Shown: positions 26,747 to 35,047, numbered from the stretch's first letter. The stretch is DNA of 38,935 nucleotides from an uncultured Pelagibacteraceae bacterium (GCA_902577525.1 CACGZG010000011.1:1-38935), one strand, 5' to 3'. Program-made: numbers and translations. Notes: generated by a model from the sequence alone, not told the origin.

Positions 26747-28903
26747 ATGACTGCTTTAAAAAAACAACATAAAGAAGAGTTGAAATCTAAATATATAAAT
26801 AGAGAGCTTTCTTGGTTAAAATTCAACGATAGAGTACTTTTAGAGGCGCAAAATATCGAAAATCCTCTTTATGAAAGAGTAAAGTTTTTATCAATTGCTG
26901 GGTCTAATCTAGATGAATTTTTTATGGTCCGTGTAGCTGGGTTATATAGTCAAATAAAACAAGAAGTTGACTCACTAAGCTCTGATGGTTTGACACCTGA
27001 AGAGCAAATGGATGAGGTAGTGCTTGAAACTAAGAATCTATTAAAAAAACAGAACAAAATTTTTATTCAACTGATTATGGAATTAAAAAAAAATAATATC
27101 AATTTAGTTAAACCAGTTAATTTAAATACTAAGGATAAAAAAAAACTTTTAGAAATATTTAAAGAAGAGATTTACCCTTTATTAACACCATCAGCAATTG
27201 ATCCTGCACATCCATTTCCATTTATAATCAATCAAGGAAGAGCAATTGTAATGAAGTTAAGAAAAAAAAATAAAAAAAGGATTTTAAACTCAATAATAGT
27301 AATACCAAAAGCATTATCTAGATTTATTGAAATTGAGTCTTCAAAAAATCATAAGAAATTTGTGATTCTAGATGATGTAATAAGTTTTTTTGCTAATGAA
27401 ATTTTTCCAGATCATGATTTAGAAAAGAAAATGATTTTTAGAGTAATAAGAGACAGCGATGTAGAGATTCAAGAGGAAGCAGAAGATTTGGTTAGATCTT
27501 TTGAATTGGCTTTAAAAAGACGTAGAACGGGTGATATTGTTCGTTTAGAGGTTCTTGAAAATAGTGATAACGAATTGATAAGATTTATAATTAATAAATT
27601 AGATATAAATCCTGACTATATTTATGATGTTGCTGGCCTTGTTGGAATTCAAGATATAGATCAAATATGTAAAGTAAAAAATCCAAAATTAAGATTTAAA
27701 CATTTTACACCTAGAGAAGTTGAAAGATTAAAAGAATATAATGATAATTTTTTTGAAACTATTAAAAAGAAAGATTTAGTTGTTCATCATCCTTTTGAAA
27801 CATTTGACTCAGTAATTGAATTTTTAAACCAAGCAGCAAATGATAAAAAAGTTATAGCTATAAAACAAACTCTATATAGAACAACTCTAGACTCACCTAT
27901 TGTTAAAGCTTTAATAACAGCTGCAGAAAACGGAAAAACAGTTACCGCTTTAATTGAAATTAAAGCTAGATTTGATGAGGAAGCTAATATTCAACTATCA
28001 AGAAGTTTAGAAAAAGTAGGTGTTCAAATTGTTTATGGTTTTGCTAAATATAAAACTCATGCAAAATCATCATTAGTTTTAAGAAGAGAACAGGGCAAAA
28101 TACAAACTTATTTTCATTTAGGAACTGGCAATTATCATCCAGTAAATGCTAAAATTTATACTGATTTGTCTTTATTTAGTTGTGATAAGAAAATGGCATC
28201 AGATGTTGAAAAGTTTTTCAATTATGTAACAGGATACGCAAAACCAAAAAATTTAAATAAAATTTCTATTTCGCCAGTAAATATGAGACAAACCCTAAAT
28301 GAAAATATTGATGCTGAAATTAAAAATTCTAAAAATGGAAAATTTGCAGCTATTTGGGCAAAAATGAACTCTTTAGTAGATCCAGAAATTATTGATAAAT
28401 TTTATGAAGCTTCGAATGCTGGTGTAAAAGTTCATTTATTTGTAAGGGGTGTTTGTTGTTTAAGACCAGGAGTAAAAGATAGATCAGAAAACATATTTGT
28501 AAAAAGTATCATAGGAAGATTTTTAGAGCATTCTAGAATTTACTGCTTTAGTAATGGTACAAAAAAAATGCCTAATAGAAATGCAAAAGTATATATTTCG
28601 TCAGCTGATTTAATGCCGAGAAATTTAAATCGAAGGGTAGAACTTCTAGTCCCAATTGAAAATGAGACTGTTCATGAACAGATCTTAGATCAAATAATGT
28701 TGGCAAATTATCTTGATACTAATCAGAGCTGGGAACTTGAAGCTGATGGTAATTATAAAAAAATTAAATATAGTAAGAGCGATTCCTTTTCAGCTCATGA
28801 ATATTTTATGAATAATCCGAGCTTATCTGGAAGAGGTAAAGCTAAACTAAGAATGCAGCCTAAACAACTGCACTTAAGATTGATTAAAAGTGGAAGTAAT
28901 TAA
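26747..28903 (+). CDS. ppk: Polyphosphate kinase 1
   Basis: 718 aa, the usual Ppk1 size. The N-terminal domain starts YINRELSWLKFNDRVL; the two catalytic phospholipase-D-like domains contain the autophosphorylated His in KTHAKSSLVLRRE and the second His in LEHSRIYCF, plus FHLGTGNYHPVNAKIYTD. It makes polyphosphate from ATP reversibly, storing phosphate. No internal Met precedes the first conserved block, so the start is sound. Its 3' end overlaps ppx by 14 bases. It lies just after phoB but reads from its own promoter region. Confidence 0.96.
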   Translation: MTALKKQHKEELKSKYINRELSWLKFNDRVLLEAQNIENPLYERVKFLSIAGSNLDEFFMVRVAGLYSQIKQEVDSLSSDGLTPEEQMDEVVLETKNLLKKQNKIFIQLIMELKKNNINLVKPVNLNTKDKKKLLEIFKEEIYPLLTPSAIDPAHPFPFIINQGRAIVMKLRKKNKKRILNSIIVIPKALSRFIEIESSKNHKKFVILDDVISFFANEIFPDHDLEKKMIFRVIRDSDVEIQEEAEDLVRSFELALKRRRTGDIVRLEVLENSDNELIRFIINKLDINPDYIYDVAGLVGIQDIDQICKVKNPKLRFKHFTPREVERLKEYNDNFFETIKKKDLVVHHPFETFDSVIEFLNQAANDKKVIAIKQTLYRTTLDSPIVKALITAAENGKTVTALIEIKARFDEEANIQLSRSLEKVGVQIVYGFAKYKTHAKSSLVLRREQGKIQTYFHLGTGNYHPVNAKIYTDLSLFSCDKKMASDVEKFFNYVTGYAKPKNLNKISISPVNMRQTLNENIDAEIKNSKNGKFAAIWAKMNSLVDPEIIDKFYEASNAGVKVHLFVRGVCCLRPGVKDRSENIFVKSIIGRFLEHSRIYCFSNGTKKMPNRNAKVYISSADLMPRNLNRRVELLVPIENETVHEQILDQIMLANYLDTNQSWELEADGNYKKIKYSKSDSFSAHEYFMNNPSLSGRGKAKLRMQPKQLHLRLIKSGSN

Positions 28904-30401
28904 AAGTAAAAATAGTTTAAAATTAAATCAGGCAAAATTAGCTATAATAGACATTGGATCAAACTCTATAAGAATGCTAATTTATGAAGATTTCAGTTCT
29001 TCTCGTGTGCCTTTTTTTAATGAAAAAGCAGTTTGTGAACTTGGAAAAAATTTAGATAAATCCAAAAAACTTCACAGATCTGGTACCGAATATGCTTTAA
29101 AAGTTTTAAAAAGATTCTCTGAAATTTTAAATGTTTCAAAAATCACAAATCTTAAAATCATTGCAACAGCAGTTTTAAGAGAAGCAACTGATACAAAACC
29201 ATTTATTAATGAAGTTGAAAAACTTTTTAAAACTAAGATTAATATATTATCTGGTGAAGAAGAAGCTGAATGCTCAGCTGAGGGAGTAAAAATAGGCTTT
29301 GAAAATGTCAATGGATTAGTTGCTGATCTTGGAGGTGGAAGTTTAGAATTAGCTCGAGTTGAAAATAATATAGTTACTAATAAAACCTCATTACCTGTTG
29401 GAGTTTTAAGATTATTAAATAATCCTATAGTTAAAAAAAGAAATTTAGCAAAATATATCAAAAAATTATTAAGAGAAGAAAAATGGCTTTCAAAAAAGAA
29501 ATTTAATAATCTATATTTAGTTGGAGGTACCTGGCGAGCATTATTTAAATTACATCTTTTTCAAAATAATCATCCGGTACATATAATTCATCAATATAGT
29601 ATTGATAACAATGTTTTATCTAAGTTTGTTGAAAAAATTTCATCTTTTAATAAATCTAAACTTAAAACAGTTGAGTATATTTCAAAATCTAGAACAGCGT
29701 ATTTACCTTATAGTTGCATTATACTTGATGAAATTATGAGAGTTACAAATCCAAGAAATATAATTTGTTCTATAAGCGGTTTGCGTGAAGGTTCTTTATC
29801 AATTGACTATTTTAAAGATGTAAAAGAATCAGAAATTTTTCATAAAGCACTTGAGAATATTGCAAAAAAAAGAGGTGATCTAGGATCGAACTATAAAAAA
29901 TATTATGATTTTATTCAGCCAGTTTTTGAAGGCAATGAACATTTTAATAAGAAATTATTATATCTGGCATGTGTATTAAGTCATATGGATTGGGGATTAG
30001 GAGCATTTCAAAAAGCTGAATTGGTATTTCAAGAAACAATAAATACTCCTTTACTTAGATTGACTCATAAAGAAAGAATACAATTAGCTTTGTCATGTTA
30101 TTGGCGGTACTGTAGTATCAAGTATAATCCAAAGATGGAGTATCTAACTTTTTTAAATAATAATGAAATTTTTTCAAGCAAACAAGTTGGAGCAGCATTG
30201 AGATTTTCACAATCATTGACCTCGATATCTACGATATTTCTTGAAGAGTTTAAATTGTATAAAAGAGGTAATGCTGTATTTTTAAAAATTCCATCACAAC
30301 ATCAAGAAATAATCTCAAAACAAGTTACTAAAAGATTTAAAGCTCTTGCTAGAGAATTATTTTTAGAACCAAGAGTAATTTACTCAAATAATTCAAGATA
30401 A
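28890..30401 (+). CDS. ppx: Exopolyphosphatase (Ppx/GppA family)
   Basis: 503 aa. It begins at a GTG overlapping the ppk end by 14 bases. ASKHA-fold phosphatase with LAIIDIGSNSIRMLIYE as the first phosphate loop and VADLGGGSLELARVE as the second, plus SGEEEAECSAEG. The C-terminal half is a helical HD-like extension as in long Ppx proteins. It degrades polyphosphate (or pppGpp) processively. The pair with ppk sets polyphosphate turnover. Confidence 0.93.
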   Translation: MEVIKSKNSLKLNQAKLAIIDIGSNSIRMLIYEDFSSSRVPFFNEKAVCELGKNLDKSKKLHRSGTEYALKVLKRFSEILNVSKITNLKIIATAVLREATDTKPFINEVEKLFKTKINILSGEEEAECSAEGVKIGFENVNGLVADLGGGSLELARVENNIVTNKTSLPVGVLRLLNNPIVKKRNLAKYIKKLLREEKWLSKKKFNNLYLVGGTWRALFKLHLFQNNHPVHIIHQYSIDNNVLSKFVEKISSFNKSKLKTVEYISKSRTAYLPYSCIILDEIMRVTNPRNIICSISGLREGSLSIDYFKDVKESEIFHKALENIAKKRGDLGSNYKKYYDFIQPVFEGNEHFNKKLLYLACVLSHMDWGLGAFQKAELVFQETINTPLLRLTHKERIQLALSCYWRYCSIKYNPKMEYLTFLNNNEIFSSKQVGAALRFSQSLTSISTIFLEEFKLYKRGNAVFLKIPSQHQEIISKQVTKRFKALARELFLEPRVIYSNNSR

Positions 30402-30429
30402 ATTAAATTTAATTCTATTTTTAATTGAG

Positions 30430-30458
30430 TGTTATTTTTTTGTAACATTATTTTAATT
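30430..30458 (+). promoter_or_regulatory. Orphan Pho-box-like repeat after ppx
   Basis: TGTTATT (30430-30436), TGTAACA (30441-30447) and TTTAATT (30452-30458), again with an 11-bp period on the plus strand. No plus-strand gene follows. The 159-bp gap 30402-30560 holds only this element and the hairpin at 30523-30542. Confidence 0.3.
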
Positions 30459-30522
30459 TAAATTAAATAATTAGTTAAATTTTCTGTCATATGTTTAAAT
30501 TTTGTTGATTAACTACTTTCTT

Positions 30523-30542
30523 CCTTCTCTTAAATGAGAAGG
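30523..30542. repeat. Hairpin in the gap after ppx
   Basis: CCTTCTC and GAGAAGG, a perfect 7-bp inverted repeat around a 6-nt loop, 18 bp past the stop of the small minus-strand gene. There is no T tract on either side, so it is not a standard intrinsic terminator, though it could mark the end of transcripts from both directions. Confidence 0.5.
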
Positions 30543-30560
30543 GAGAAAGACGATTTGGAA

Positions 30561-30770
30561 TTAATTATTTATAGATGCAGGAGAATGCTCTGCATTTTTC
30601 TTAGCAAGCTTTTTTGCTTTTTTTTCTGCAACCTTTTTTTCTAGACCAGCAATTTTAATATTAAGGCTTGATAATTTTTTTTCTTTTGCTGTAATTTTAT
30701 TTTTAAGTTTGTCTATTGATTTTAATATCTTTGTTTTTTTCTTTTCATTTTTTTTTAGTTTTTTTCTCAT
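30561..30770 (-). CDS. Small Lys-rich coiled-coil protein, function unknown
   Basis: 69 aa, with about a third Lys. Residues 8-58 form a heptad-like coiled coil (KILKSIDKLKNKI, LSSLNIKIAGLEKKVAEKK). The ATG has an excellent ribosome site (GGAGG five bases before), which makes expression likely despite the low complexity. No signal peptide. It is the only gene on its transcript as far as can be seen: the Nudix gene ends 79 bp upstream. Charge and size suggest nucleic-acid, polyphosphate or membrane binding, but this is speculation. Confidence 0.7.
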   Translation of the reverse strand: MRKKLKKNEKKKTKILKSIDKLKNKITAKEKKLSSLNIKIAGLEKKVAEKKAKKLAKKNAEHSPASINN

Positions 30771-30849
30771 TACTGCCTCCGAATTATTTAATATTTGATT
30801 TAATCATATAATCCTTAAATAAAAAAGATATTTTGATACAACCTTTAGT

Positions 30850-31341
30850 TTATATTTTTTTAAGAACTGTTATTAAATAAAAAAACATTGCTATATGAGA
30901 ACTATTATTGAATTTTTGATTTAATATTAATTTAAATATCTCTCTTTGATTAAAAAGATGAATTCTAATACCTTGTTCTGGTTTCGAAATTTTAATTAAG
31001 TCTTCTGTGTAATAACCAGTAATTTTAGTAGTTAGTCTTCCAGGTTCATTATAAAAAGTTATTATTTTAGTCAATTTTGATCTTGATCTATATCCTGTTT
31101 CTTCTCTTAATTCCTTATATGCTGATTGGAGAGTTGTTTCTTTTTTTTCCACTATGCCAGAAGGAAACTCGTAATTAATTTTATTAATTGGAACTCTTTT
31201 TTGGGAAACTACTACATATTTGTCTTTAATCTTAGGTATTACTAATGAAAGATTAGAAGTTTTAAGATAATGATAAAACTCTTTTTTTTTAAATTTTTTG
31301 TTAATTAAACTTATTCGATTAGTAAGTTTTATATTTTTCAA
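30850..31341 (-). CDS. Nudix hydrolase (ADP-ribose pyrophosphatase-like)
   Basis: 163 aa. The Nudix box is clear: GIVEKKE, seven residues, then KELREETGY, with Lys in place of the usual Arg. The sequence before it (VVSQKRVPINKINYEFPSG) resembles ADP-sugar pyrophosphatases, which cleave nucleotide-sugar diphosphates. It starts inside the stop codon of the aquaporin gene (ATGA overlap), so it belongs to the arsenic-gene operon, last in line. Its substrate is not known; a link to arsenate stress is possible by position only. Confidence 0.85.
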   Translation of the reverse strand: MKNIKLTNRISLINKKFKKKEFYHYLKTSNLSLVIPKIKDKYVVVSQKRVPINKINYEFPSGIVEKKETTLQSAYKELREETGYRSRSKLTKIITFYNEPGRLTTKITGYYTEDLIKISKPEQGIRIHLFNQREIFKLILNQKFNNSSHIAMFFYLITVLKKI

Positions 31342-31997
31342 TTTTTTTCTAAAAATAACTTTTTAACAATAAGTACAGCAATTAACATTCCAATAAGCTC
31401 AGCTAAAATATAATAAGGAGTATTTAAATAACTAATACCAGTAAAAGATTCTGTAAATGTTCTAGCAATAGCAACCGCAGGATTTGCAAAAGAAGTTGAA
31501 GAAGTAAACCAATAACCAGCAGTAATATAAAGACCAACACTAGCAGCAACAGCAATTTTACCTGACTTCATAGCCCCAAAAATTATCACTATAAGTCCTA
31601 ATGTTGCTATCACTTCAGATGTTAGTATGTAAATCCCATCTCTTGATTTAGTAGATAATTCATAAATTTCATGTTCAAAAAAGAAATTGGCTAAACCAAC
31701 ACCAATCAAGCAACCAACCAATTGAGCAATGATATAGTAGGGTAATAGTTTCCTTTTTAATTTGCCTGTTATTGCCATTGCGATACTTACAAATGGATTA
31801 AAGTGAGCTCCTGATACATCAGCAAAAACTGTAATAAGCACAAATAAACCTGCTCCTGTTGCTATAGTATTAGCTATTAACATCACAGCAACATCATTAG
31901 TTAAGTTTTCAGCCATTAAACCTGAACCAACAATAATCATTACTAAAAAACAACTTCCTAATAGTTCAGCAAGAAAATAGCGGCTTTTATTTTTCAT
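31338..31997 (-). CDS. aqpS: Aquaglyceroporin, probable arsenite channel (AqpS-like)
   Basis: 219 aa MIP-family channel with six hydrophobic segments. The two half-helix motifs are NPF (in AHFNPFVSIA, near residue 67) and NPA (in FANPAVAIART). The first normally reads NPA, so this pore is atypical. It lies between arsC and a Nudix gene. In Sinorhizobium meliloti AqpS, encoded next to arsC, lets arsenite leave the cell after reduction of arsenate; the same order here supports that role. No ArsB or ACR3 pump is seen in the window. It overlaps arsC by 11 bp. Confidence 0.85.
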   Translation of the reverse strand: MKNKSRYFLAELLGSCFLVMIIVGSGLMAENLTNDVAVMLIANTIATGAGLFVLITVFADVSGAHFNPFVSIAMAITGKLKRKLLPYYIIAQLVGCLIGVGLANFFFEHEIYELSTKSRDGIYILTSEVIATLGLIVIIFGAMKSGKIAVAASVGLYITAGYWFTSSTSFANPAVAIARTFTESFTGISYLNTPYYILAELIGMLIAVLIVKKLFLEKN

Positions 31998-32418
31998 AAA
32001 TCAGTTCCTTTATTCTTTTATGAATATTATTGTAAACTTTTTCTATTATTTCATCTTTTTTATTTAAGTCGTTTGTTTCATTAAGTAATTTAACAGGATC
32101 CTCTATATCCCAATGAATTATCTGATCTTTATTTGGCCAAATAGGACAGACTTCGTTATTGGCATTATTACAAACTGTAATCACGTAATCCATTTTAATT
32201 TGACTATCAATGAACGTATTAAAATTTTTAGATCTATAATTTGAAAGATCATAATGTTTTGATAATAAATAATTCTTCACATCTTCATTAATTTTTCCTG
32301 TTGGATTACTCCCAGCACTAAAACCTTTATACATATCGTCATACTCGTTATTTATTATACTTTCAGCAATAATACTTCTTGCTGAATTACCTGTGCAAAC
32401 AAACAATATATTCTTCAT
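31987..32418 (-). CDS. arsC: Arsenate reductase, thioredoxin-coupled type
   Basis: 143 aa low-molecular-weight phosphatase fold. The P-loop CTGNSAR starts at Cys8, and the two further catalytic cysteines are in VCNNANNEVCP, seven residues apart as in the staphylococcal pI258 ArsC. Those three cysteines distinguish it from tyrosine phosphatases. It reduces arsenate to arsenite, which would leave through the adjacent aquaporin. It follows the 73-aa membrane protein gene with no gap and overlaps the aquaporin gene. Confidence 0.92.
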   Translation of the reverse strand: MKNILFVCTGNSARSIIAESIINNEYDDMYKGFSAGSNPTGKINEDVKNYLLSKHYDLSNYRSKNFNTFIDSQIKMDYVITVCNNANNEVCPIWPNKDQIIHWDIEDPVKLLNETNDLNKKDEIIEKVYNNIHKRIKELIYEK

Positions 32419-32640
32419 TTAAAAAATAATCTTATAAACTCCAATAACAAATAATGGAATTTGTAATCCAAAGTTAGTAAGTATCGCTTTATCTTTGCTA
32501 ACAAATCCAGCGATAGTCCATCCAACAACTCCTAATCCATGAAAATATATATTTAATGGATATATATTTAAATTTGTAAGAAGTATTCCTACTAAAACTA
32601 AAAACGTACTAATCCACTTTAGATATTTTTTTATAAACAT
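32419..32640 (-). CDS. Small membrane protein of unknown function, first gene of the arsenic operon
   Basis: 73 aa with two to three hydrophobic segments (about 8-24, 32-47, 54-73) and an N-terminal KKYLKW. No family recognised with confidence. A strong ribosome site (AAGGAG) precedes the ATG. It directly abuts arsC and comes right after the Pho-box-like repeat, so it leads the operon. A helper for the arsenite channel is conceivable, without direct evidence. Confidence 0.75.
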   Translation of the reverse strand: MFIKKYLKWISTFLVLVGILLTNLNIYPLNIYFHGLGVVGWTIAGFVSKDKAILTNFGLQIPLFVIGVYKIIF

Positions 32641-32660
32641 ATTTTCTCCTTCTTATTAAT

Positions 32661-32689
32661 TATTACATTAATGTTACAAATTTATTAAG
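32661..32689 (-). promoter_or_regulatory. Candidate PhoB box upstream of the arsenic operon
   Basis: Read on the minus strand: CTTAATA (32689-32683), TGTAACA (32678-32672) and TGTAATA (32667-32661), all at 11-bp period. The TGTAACA-N4-TGTAATA core is identical to that before pstS. It ends 20 bp before the ATG of the 73-aa gene; TAATAA at 32665-32660 could be the -10, giving a short leader that still includes the AAGGAG ribosome site. Another TGTAACA, in the opposite sense, is at 32691-32697. Confidence 0.6.
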
Positions 32690-32700
32690 ATGTAACAGTA

Positions 32701-33039
32701 TTAGAGAAAATTTGTTATATATTTATGAATAAAGAAACCAACAATTATAAATCCTAAGCCCGTGCCATAAATTAGGAAGAAATTCATATTAAATGATTTC
32801 GCAAAAAAGAACGGTAAAAAAAATAAATAACTCACAGGTACCGCAACCAGTATACTTTTAGTAAATAGAATTGTTTTTTCTATATCATTATGCTCATAGT
32901 AGGAAAAAGCTATAGCTATGAGTGATACAAGTGGTAAGGCGATAATAAAACCTGCAAGTTTTGGATTTTGACCCGAAAGCCAACTAGCAAAGGCAATTAT
33001 AATTGCAGCTAGTATGATCTTTAAGGTAAAAAATATCAT
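32701..33039 (-). CDS. DUF3147-like small membrane protein
   Basis: 112 aa with four predicted membrane helices, starting at the ATG at 33039 (a TTG one codon earlier is less likely). The pattern LKIILAAIIIAFASWLSGQNPKLAGFIIALPLVSL resembles DUF3147, read as LSGQNPKLAG and ALPLVSLIAI. Function unknown. It lies 13 bp after zur and on the same strand, so it probably belongs to the znuCB-zur transcript and may relate to zinc. Confidence 0.75.
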   Translation of the reverse strand: MIFFTLKIILAAIIIAFASWLSGQNPKLAGFIIALPLVSLIAIAFSYYEHNDIEKTILFTKSILVAVPVSYLFFLPFFFAKSFNMNFFLIYGTGLGFIIVGFFIHKYITNFL

Positions 33040-33052
33040 CAATAATTCAAAT

Positions 33053-33460
33053 TTATTTGGTTATACATTTTTTGCATAAACCAAAAAATTCAAGATTATA
33101 TTTACTATATTTCATACCAGCTTTGTCTTTAAAATTTGATAGATATTTTGAAAGGCTGGAATTATTAATTTCTGTTACTTTTTCACAACTTTCGCATATT
33201 GAAAAAGCAGTAGCTTTTGAAACCTGACAACTTGAATTTTGACAAGCTATGAAAGCATTTCTACTTTCAATTTTATGTATTTTTCCTATTTCAACTAACT
33301 TATCTAGCGCTCGATAAACTTGTAATGGAGCTTTGATGCCTTTTTTTTGAACATTAAAAAGTATTGAATAAGCTTTAAGTGGCTCAGGTGATCTATCAAT
33401 TATATCAAAAATAATTTGTTGATTTTTTGTTAGATTATGTTCTTTATGCATTTTACTCAC
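33053..33460 (-). CDS. zur: Zinc uptake regulator Zur (Fur family)
   Basis: 135 aa. N-terminal winged helix (LTKNQQIIFDIIDRS, then PLQVYRALDKLVEIGKIHKI) and a C-terminal metal/dimer domain with the structural-zinc cysteine pairs CESC and CKKC, and CQNSSC between. Start drawn at GTG 33460; the ATG at 33451 is equally possible. The sequence and its place after znuCB favour Zur over Fur. With zinc bound it would repress znuA and znuCB through the palindromes at 35048-35078. Confidence 0.9.
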   Translation of the reverse strand: MSKMHKEHNLTKNQQIIFDIIDRSPEPLKAYSILFNVQKKGIKAPLQVYRALDKLVEIGKIHKIESRNAFIACQNSSCQVSKATAFSICESCEKVTEINNSSLSKYLSNFKDKAGMKYSKYNLEFFGLCKKCITK

Positions 33461-33475
33461 TTTACTGATTTCTCA

Positions 33476-34279
33476 CTAGTTTTTCAATTTAATAGATTGT
33501 TTAATTCTGAATAAAGAAAGAATGAACAATAATAAGGCAGCACTTATAATTGAAGGTCCTGATGATGTATTAAATTCTAATGATGAAAATAATCCTAAAA
33601 TTACAGACAACAAACCTCCAATTATTGAATAGATAACCATTTTTTGCGGACTAGTTGAAATATTTCTAGCCATTGCGGCAGGAATAATTAACATCCCCGT
33701 TATTAATAATAGTCCTACCATTTTAATTGAGATTGCAATTATTGCTGCCATTAAGATTGTAAATATTGCTTTTGCTCGATCTGGATTCAATCCTTCTGCT
33801 TCCGCTAATTCATAATTTACAGTTGATGCAAATAAAGGTTTCCAAATCAACTTAAGAATTAAGAGAATTAATGCTCCTCCAATCCATATGATTAATAAAT
33901 CATCAACTGTGACTGCTAGTATGTCACCGAATAATAATCCCATTATATCAAATCTGATAAATGTTAAAAAACCAATAACAACAAGTCCAACAGCTAGAGA
34001 TGAATGAGCCAAAAGACCTAATAAAGCATCGCCAGGAAGATTAGTTCTTTTTTGAAGTTGTATTAAAGATAAAGCAATTAAAGAAGAAATTAAAAATACT
34101 GATAAAGCAATGTTGAATTCCATCGTAAAAGCTAATGTTACTCCTAATAGAGCAGAGTGGGCTAAGGTATCACCAAAATAAGATAATCTCCTCCAAATTA
34201 CAAAACAACCCAGAGGCCCTGTCACAAAAGCAACTCCAATTCCAGCCACTAAAGCTCTTATAAAAAAATCATCGAGCAT
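33476..34279 (-). CDS. znuB: Zinc ABC transporter permease ZnuB
   Basis: 267 aa with about eight membrane segments of the ABC-3 family. Typical elements: VTGPLGCFVIWRRLSYFGDTLAHSALLG near the start (VWRR-FGD-AHSAL), LGLLAHSSLAVGLV, and LLLITGMLIIPAAMARN near the C-terminus. It forms the channel for zinc in the inner membrane with ZnuC. It directly follows znuC without a gap. Confidence 0.93.
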   Translation of the reverse strand: MLDDFFIRALVAGIGVAFVTGPLGCFVIWRRLSYFGDTLAHSALLGVTLAFTMEFNIALSVFLISSLIALSLIQLQKRTNLPGDALLGLLAHSSLAVGLVVIGFLTFIRFDIMGLLFGDILAVTVDDLLIIWIGGALILLILKLIWKPLFASTVNYELAEAEGLNPDRAKAIFTILMAAIIAISIKMVGLLLITGMLIIPAAMARNISTSPQKMVIYSIIGGLLSVILGLFSSLEFNTSSGPSIISAALLLFILSLFRIKQSIKLKN

Positions 34280-35026
34280 CTAATTTTTTTTTATTTCACC
34301 CTCATCTGTATGGATATGATCATGTCTATGCTCATATCTTGATAATATTTGAGAAGCTTGCTCACCAAATAAAGCTTTGTACTCATTGTTTTTTGCAACA
34401 TCCAGTGGAGAACCCGAGCAACAGACATGGCCGTTTAAACAAACAACATGGTCAGTTGCACTCATTACAGTGTGCAAGTCGTGTGAAATCAACAAGATAC
34501 CGCAATTTAATTCATCTGAAATTTTTTTTATTAGTTCATACAAAGCAATTTCACCAGTAAAATCTACCCCCTGAACTGGCTCATCAAGTACTAATAACTC
34601 TGGCTTTTTTGAAATAGCTCTTGCGAGTAATACTCTTTGAAATTCACCACCAGACAAATCTCCTAAATTTTTATCTTTAAGATGAATAACGCCAGTCAAT
34701 GATAAAGCTTCATCTATTGTTTCTTTATTAAGATTTTCAGTTAATACCATGAAATCATTTACTCTTAGTGGTAATGTCCAATCTATAGAGATTTTTTGGG
34801 GAACGTATCCAATTTTATTTGTATATTTTTCGACTTCACCATCAATTTTTTTATAAATGCCTAAAGCAATTTTAGCTGTTGTACTTTTTCCCGATCCATT
34901 TGGACCTATAAGAGTAACTATTTTACCTTTTTCAACTTGTAATGATACTCCCTTAACAAGTGATTTGTTATTAATGCGAAACCCCGCATTTTTTAATTTA
35001 ACTAATATATTTTGATTAATACTCAT
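34280..35026 (-). CDS. znuC: Zinc ABC transporter ATP-binding protein ZnuC
   Basis: 248 aa. Walker A GPNGSGKST, Q-loop GYVPQKISID, signature LSGGEFQRVLLARA, Walker B LLVLDEPVQGVD and H-loop LLISHDLHTVM, with HVCCSGSP after. The C-terminus is His-rich (RYEHRHDHIHTDEG), often seen in ZnuC. It is divergent from znuA over a 70-bp gap with two Zur-like sites. Confidence 0.95.
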   Translation of the reverse strand: MSINQNILVKLKNAGFRINNKSLVKGVSLQVEKGKIVTLIGPNGSGKSTTAKIALGIYKKIDGEVEKYTNKIGYVPQKISIDWTLPLRVNDFMVLTENLNKETIDEALSLTGVIHLKDKNLGDLSGGEFQRVLLARAISKKPELLVLDEPVQGVDFTGEIALYELIKKISDELNCGILLISHDLHTVMSATDHVVCLNGHVCCSGSPLDVAKNNEYKALFGEQASQILSRYEHRHDHIHTDEGEIKKN

Positions 35027-35047
35027 TTTATTACTTGACTAAATAAT

